Shown here in pieces: positions 60,103-64,000 of a DNA stretch of 64,000 bases. The stretch's first letter is position 1, and each line of letters opens with the position of its first letter. This DNA comes from Burkholderia lata (GTDB taxonomy: Bacteria; Pseudomonadota; Gammaproteobacteria; Burkholderiales; Burkholderiaceae): positions 3,348,001 to 3,412,000 of the forward strand of contig NC_007510.1 in the NCBI RefSeq assembly GCF_000012945.1, read 5' to 3'. The notes under the pieces are model-generated. The model was given only the letters and a program-made list of their open reading frames with translations. It did not search any database and was not told the origin of the DNA. The position numbers and the translations under genes were made by a program.

Positions 60103-60981
60103 TCAGGCCGGCTGCGCGGCCGACGACGGGCCGCTTTCGGCCTGCAGGCGGCCGGTGACTTCCTTGCGGTAGCGGTTCAGCTCCTGCGCGGTCGCGAACG
60201 TGCGCTCGAACAGGATCGACAGGTTGTGCAGGATCCGCTCGACAACCTTCTTTTCCCACTCGCCGTCGAAACGGATCTGCTCGTCGAGCCAGCGCTCGAG
60301 CCATTCCGGATCGGGCAGGCGCGATTGCACGGTGTCGCGCGGGAACAGCGCCTGGTTCACGTGCAGGTTGGTCGGGTGCAGCGGCTTCTCGGTGCGGCGC
60401 GCCGACGCCATCAGCACGCCGATCTTCGCGAACGCGGCACGTGCGACGTCGCCGCAGTTGTTCAGCGCCTTCTTCATGTAGCGCAGGTATGCGCCGCCGT
60501 GGCGTGCTTCATCGCGCGAGATCGTTTCGTAGATCTGCTTGATGACCGGCTCGGTGTGCCAGTCGGCCGCGCAACGGTACCAGTGGTTCAGGCGGATCTC
60601 GCCGCAGAAGTGCAGCATCAGCGTCTCGAGCGGCGGCGCCGGGTCGAACTGGAAGCGCACCGCGTGCAGTTCCTCTTCGGTCGGCACCATTTCCGGCTTG
60701 AAGCGGCGCAGGTATTCCATCAGCACGAGCGAATGCTTCTGCTCTTCAAAGAACCACACGCTCATGAACGCGGAAAAGTCGCTGTCGTGCTGGTTGTCGC
60801 GCAGGAACATTTCCGTCGCGGGCAGCGCCGACCATTCGGTGATCGCGTTCATCTTGATCGTCTTCGCCTGCTCGTCGGTGAGCAGCGAAGCGTCGAACTT
60901 GTCCCACGGAATGTCCTTCTCCATGTCCCAGCGGACGGCTTCGAGCGATCGGTAAAGTTCCGGATAAAGCATCGTGTTCAT
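60103..60981 (-). CDS. Ferritin-like di-iron protein
   Basis: The 292-residue helical protein has two ExxH-type di-iron motifs: WFFEEQKHSLVLMEY and TISRDEARHGGAYLRY, with additional carboxylates in SALPATEMFL and HFCGEIRLNHWYR. This matches the acyl-ACP desaturase/ribonucleotide-reductase-like superfamily; proteins of this kind are common in Burkholderia and their reaction is unknown. Well-separated single gene with its own terminator. Confidence 0.85.
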   Translation of the reverse strand: MNTMLYPELYRSLEAVRWDMEKDIPWDKFDASLLTDEQAKTIKMNAITEWSALPATEMFLRDNQHDSDFSAFMSVWFFEEQKHSLVLMEYLRRFKPEMVPTEEELHAVRFQFDPAPPLETLMLHFCGEIRLNHWYRCAADWHTEPVIKQIYETISRDEARHGGAYLRYMKKALNNCGDVARAAFAKIGVLMASARRTEKPLHPTNLHVNQALFPRDTVQSRLPDPEWLERWLDEQIRFDGEWEKKVVERILHNLSILFERTFATAQELNRYRKEVTGRLQAESGPSSAAQPA

Positions 60982-61448
60982 GATGGTCCCACCCCTGTTC
61001 TGCGCAATGCGACTTCTCTAAACGTGACTGTTGCCGCGCAAGCACGCCCGAGCGCGCTTTTTGCAGCCAAGACTCTAATTTTACGCGGGAAACCGGCCCG
61101 CCGGACGGGGATTCCTCGTCCGGCAGCCGGGCGGCCGCGCCGCCGCTGTTGCAGCATGCCGCAGCCACGCTCCGCGAACGGAACCGGCTGCACGCTTGCC
61201 TGAGTGGGGGCCGGCGCTGGCCGGCTCGTTGGCGCGCCCGTCCCCTGCCCCAGGCGGGTTCCCCGAAAGGTCCCGTGCGGATGCCGGATCGGCGGGCTGC
61301 TCGATATGGTGTATACGGCGGCGGCCATGATATCACGCGTGCATGACGGTTCCGAGACGCCTGGCCGGTCGTGCGCCGCCAATCGCGGTGCGGCGATCGG
61401 TCGCGGCCGACCGTCGCGAAAACGCAACCTTACATTGCCCTGTACGCA
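60982..61448. other. Intergenic stretch between ferritin-like and patatin genes
   Basis: The 467 bases carry no supported gene on either strand. A minus-strand TAAAAT (complement near 61077-61082) may be the -10 of the ferritin-like gene. The part next to the patatin stop shows no good terminator hairpin. Confidence 0.45.
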
Positions 61449-62675
61449 TCAGACCCGTATTTCGCCGGTCGCGAGACCGTCTTCCGGCGGCATGCCGGCA
61501 GCCGGCGCGCTGCCGCCGTCCGCCCGCGCAATCCAGCCGGCCAGCGTGTCGCGCTGCGCGCGCCCGTCGCGGTAGCCGAGCTCGATCAGTTCGCGCGTGA
61601 ACGCCTCCTCGAACAGCAGGTAGCTCGCGAACGACGCGCCGGCCGGCTGGCTGCCGCCGATCGCGCCGAGCAGCCCGCGCATCGTCGCCGGCATCTGCTT
61701 CAGGTGCTTCGCGGCGATCAGCTCGATGCGCTCGGACGGCGCGATCGCGAGCACGTCGACGTGCCGCCAGCCGCTGTCCACCTCGACCTGGTGCGGCAGG
61801 TGCTCGATCATCCGGTTGATGTGCTCGATGCGCTCGATGTCCGAGCCGATCGAGTCGAGGAACACGCTCGCGAGCACCTGCTGGCCGATCTGCGCGAGCG
61901 TCGGGTAGCCGCGTACCAGCCCGGTGCCGTTCGCGGCCGGGATCTCGGGCCGCGGGTCGGCCGCGCCGACCACGACGATCCGGTCCGCGCCGAAGTGGAT
62001 CGCCGGTGACAGCGGCGCGATCTGCCGGATCGACCCGTCACCGAAGTATTCGATCTGCCCGTCGAGCACGAGCGGGACGGCCGGGAACACGAACGGAATC
62101 GCCGACGACGCGAGCAGGTGCGACGCCGACAGGTCGACGAGCCGCGCGGTGCGCTGCGCGCGCCGCCATGCCTGGATCGGCTGGGCCGCCTGGTAGAACG
62201 TGAGGTGCCGCCCGCTCGAATAGCTGAGCGCCGTCACCGAAAGCGCGTGCAGCAGGCGCGCCTCGAGCATCTGTTCGATCCGGTGGAAACTCAGCTCGCG
62301 CTGCAGCAGGTGCGCGAGCGGCGCGTTGTCGAGCAACCCGCGCGGCGAGCGGCGGGCCGCCCAGCCGAAGGTCATCGCCGCGAGCCAGCGTGCGCCGGCG
62401 GCCGCGATGCCGAGCCAGTCGGTGCGATACACGTAGTCGGCGCGCAGCGGCTCCCAGAATTCGAGCAGGCGCCGCACGCCGTGGGAAAAATCGTCTGCAT
62501 GGCTCGCGATCGACGTCGCGTTGATCGCGCCGGCCGACGAGCCGCACACGACCGCGAACGGCAGCGTGTGCCGCTGCGGATCGGCCTCGCGCGCGATCTC
62601 GGCCAGCGCCTTCAGCACGCCGACCTGATATGCGGCACGTGCGCCACCTCCCATCAGAACGAGCGCGAGCCGCAT
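61449..62675 (-). CDS. Patatin-like phospholipase
   Basis: The 408-residue protein has the patatin active site: oxyanion hole LVLMGGGARAAYQVGVLKAL at the very N terminus, nucleophile motif VVCGSSAGAINATSIA, and catalytic Asp in YFGDGSIRQIAPLSPAI (DGS instead of DGG). A second patatin C-terminal region with predicted helices follows. No signal peptide, so cytoplasmic or type-III-independent export is unknown. It starts 24 bases after the end of phaM on the same strand. Confidence 0.92.
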   Translation of the reverse strand: MRLALVLMGGGARAAYQVGVLKALAEIAREADPQRHTLPFAVVCGSSAGAINATSIASHADDFSHGVRRLLEFWEPLRADYVYRTDWLGIAAAGARWLAAMTFGWAARRSPRGLLDNAPLAHLLQRELSFHRIEQMLEARLLHALSVTALSYSSGRHLTFYQAAQPIQAWRRAQRTARLVDLSASHLLASSAIPFVFPAVPLVLDGQIEYFGDGSIRQIAPLSPAIHFGADRIVVVGAADPRPEIPAANGTGLVRGYPTLAQIGQQVLASVFLDSIGSDIERIEHINRMIEHLPHQVEVDSGWRHVDVLAIAPSERIELIAAKHLKQMPATMRGLLGAIGGSQPAGASFASYLLFEEAFTRELIELGYRDGRAQRDTLAGWIARADGGSAPAAGMPPEDGLATGEIRV

Positions 62676-62699
62676 GATCGACCTGCTACCTGCGCCGCG

Positions 62700-63458
62700 T
62701 CACGTCGAGCGCTTCGGCGGACGGGTTTCGGGCGACGAAGCGGCTGCCGCGCGCGCCGCGGCCGAACCGGCCGCACCGGCCGACTTCGCGCGCTTCGTGG
62801 CGGGCTTGCGCGGCGCGGCGGCGGCCGGTGCCGGCTTCGCCGCGGGCTCCGGCTCCGGCTGCGCCGCCGCGTCCGCCGGCGCAGCGCCCGGCGCGGCGGG
62901 CTGCATGCCCGGCTGCGTCATCGCGAGGCTCGCGAGCTGGTTGAACTGCGACTGCAGCAGGTTCCACCAGCCGGAGGGATCGAAGGCCTGCTGCGCGGCG
63001 TCGCCCGCCGCCGCATCCGACGCGTCGGCATCCGGTGCCGGCGACGCGTCGCCCGACGCCTGTTTCGCCGCATGCGCGGCCGCGACGGCCGCTTCCTCGG
63101 CCGCCGACATCGAGCTCTGCGCGAACGCGCCGAACGCACGCAGCGTCGCGAGCGTCGCACGCTGCACCTCGAGCGCCTGGATCGCCGACTGCAGCATCCC
63201 GAGATTGAGCTTCAGCCACTGCTCGACGGCGCGCAGATCGGTGATCCGCTTGTCGAGCTCCTCGACGCTCGTGAGCGGCGCCATCATGTCGGACATGCTC
63301 GACAGCGACGGCGGCAGCCCTTGCGTGGCGCCCGGAAACGACGTCATCCCGCCGAACGGCGACATCCGCATCATGTCCCACATGCGGTCCATCATGTCGG
63401 CGGGCTTGAAGCCGGCAAAGCCGGCGAAAGGGTTGGAGCCGGAGGCATCGGTCGTCAT
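62700..63458 (-). CDS. phaM: PhaM-type polyhydroxyalkanoate granule protein
   Basis: The 252-residue protein has an N-terminal conserved segment rich in Met (MMDRMWDMMRMSPFGG), a helical core (SVEELDKRITDLRAVEQWLKLNLGMLQSAIQALEVQRATLATL) and an Ala/Pro/Lys-rich C terminus like those of histone H1-type DNA-binding tails (KRAKSAGAAGS). PhaM activates PHA synthase and links granules to the nucleoid in Ralstonia. Family assignment rests on the core helix and composition. Confidence 0.85.
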   Translation of the reverse strand: MTTDASGSNPFAGFAGFKPADMMDRMWDMMRMSPFGGMTSFPGATQGLPPSLSSMSDMMAPLTSVEELDKRITDLRAVEQWLKLNLGMLQSAIQALEVQRATLATLRAFGAFAQSSMSAAEEAAVAAAHAAKQASGDASPAPDADASDAAAGDAAQQAFDPSGWWNLLQSQFNQLASLAMTQPGMQPAAPGAAPADAAAQPEPEPAAKPAPAAAAPRKPATKRAKSAGAAGSAAARAAAASSPETRPPKRST

Positions 63459-63546
63459 ACGGGCGTCCTGGTTGACTGGGTGAGAACGAGGCGGCCGCCA
63501 TGCATCGCGCGAGCCGCGCCTGGATCGATCATAGCGCCAGCGCGTG

Positions 63547-64000
63547 TCAGAACGGCGCGTCGCCGGGGAACTCGGGCGGACGGCGCTCGCGCAGCGAGCG
63601 GATGCCTTCCTGCACGTCGGGCCCGGCAAACCCCATGAATTCGAGCGCGAGCGACGTATCGAAGGTCGGCCCGGCCGTGCGCAGCCAGTTGTTCAATGCG
63701 TACTTGGTCCAGCGGATCGCCGACTGCGAACCGTGCGCGAGCCGCTCGGCCACTTCGTAGGCCTTCGGCAGCAGGTCGGCCGGCTCGACCGCGAGCGATA
63801 CCAGCCCGATCCGCTCGGCCTCCTCGCCGCTCACCGGCTCGCACAGCATCAGGTAGTACTTCGCCTTCGCCATCCCGCACAGCAGCGGCCACACGATCGC
63901 CGCGTGGTCGCCTGCCGCGACGCCGAGCCGCGTGTGGCCGTCGATGATGCGTGCATCCTTCGCGGCGATCGAGATGTCCGCGAGCAGCCCGGCGACGAGC
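63547..64000 (-). CDS. Enoyl-CoA hydratase/isomerase, 5' part outside window
   Basis: The last 151 codons are visible. They include [68 protein letters not shown] and a C-terminal [24 protein letters not shown], typical of the crotonase fold. The Asp in AAGDHAA lies where the second catalytic acid of hydratases is expected. The protein starts beyond base 64000. Confidence 0.9.
   Translation of the reverse strand, partial: LVAGLLADISIAAKDARIIDGHTRLGVAAGDHAAIVWPLLCGMAKAKYYLMLCEPVSGEEAERIGLVSLAVEPADLLPKAYEVAERLAHGSQSAIRWTKYALNNWLRTAGPTFDTSLALEFMGFAGPDVQEGIRSLRERRPPEFPGDAPF

Overview
The window looks like a piece of the main chromosome of a Burkholderia-type betaproteobacterium, most probably of the B. 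cepacia group. This rests on gene content and order (lipA-lipB-DUF2917, ybeD-dat-dac, mla-type MCE operon, birA-coaX, rfaE2, PhaM, dctA-dctB-dctD, yjcH-actP) and on the strong G/C third-position bias from about 16.7 kb to the right edge. Species cannot be fixed from the sequence alone.

Region 1 (1 to about 16.67 kb) is foreign. It has visibly lower G+C and ends inside comM, of which only the last third remains in this window (16669-17265). The element carries, next to that junction, three successive tyrosine recombinase genes plus a small HTH/coiled-coil protein, overlapping or nearly so and all on the minus strand. This is the layout of Tn554-like (TnpA/TnpB/TnpC) elements with an extra TnpB-like recombinase. 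The third recombinase is split at a run of seven A, with an SD-like sequence upstream, the configuration of a programmed -1 frameshift. Its cargo is a pair of 1100+ residue proteins (one running off the left edge with a nuclease-like N-terminal part, one with a phospholipase-D-like motif), a four-helix membrane protein, a 522-residue protein ending in a HicA-like domain, and a coupled DUF4145 / ParS-MbcA-like pair. None of these is a gene I can name. Together they look like a defence-type cargo and are the best candidate for an undescribed system here.

Region 2 (17-26 kb) holds a lipoprotein, a TlpA-type thioredoxin, and the C4-dicarboxylate uptake system. dctA is followed by its sensor kinase dctB and the sigma-54 activator dctD. 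A good sigma-54 promoter and an upstream dyad lie in front of dctA. Next is yjcH-actP (acetate uptake).

Region 3 (26-35.7 kb) is an acyl-CoA catabolic operon (FadB-like fusion, two acyl-CoA dehydrogenases, a CaiB-type CoA transferase) with a divergent LysR regulator and a perfect 19-bp palindrome between them. Gamma-glutamyltranspeptidase and a small zinc-ribbon protein follow.

Region 4 (35.7-40.5 kb) has a taurine-type ABC transporter (tauABC without tauD) and a hipBA toxin-antitoxin pair with a cluster of operator-like repeats and an apparently leaderless hipB mRNA.

Region 5 (40.7-64 kb) is housekeeping: lipoate synthesis, a gcvA-like LysR gene, ybeD, D-amino acid transaminase, PBP5/6-type carboxypeptidase, a hydrolase, a 2Fe-2S ferredoxin, a 160-bp near-palindrome, an MCE lipid-transport operon with a VanZ protein, cpdB, a Sel1-repeat protein, birA-coaX, rfaE2, a di-iron ferritin-like protein, a patatin phospholipase, phaM and a truncated enoyl-CoA hydratase at the right edge. 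No rRNA, tRNA or CRISPR array was seen.
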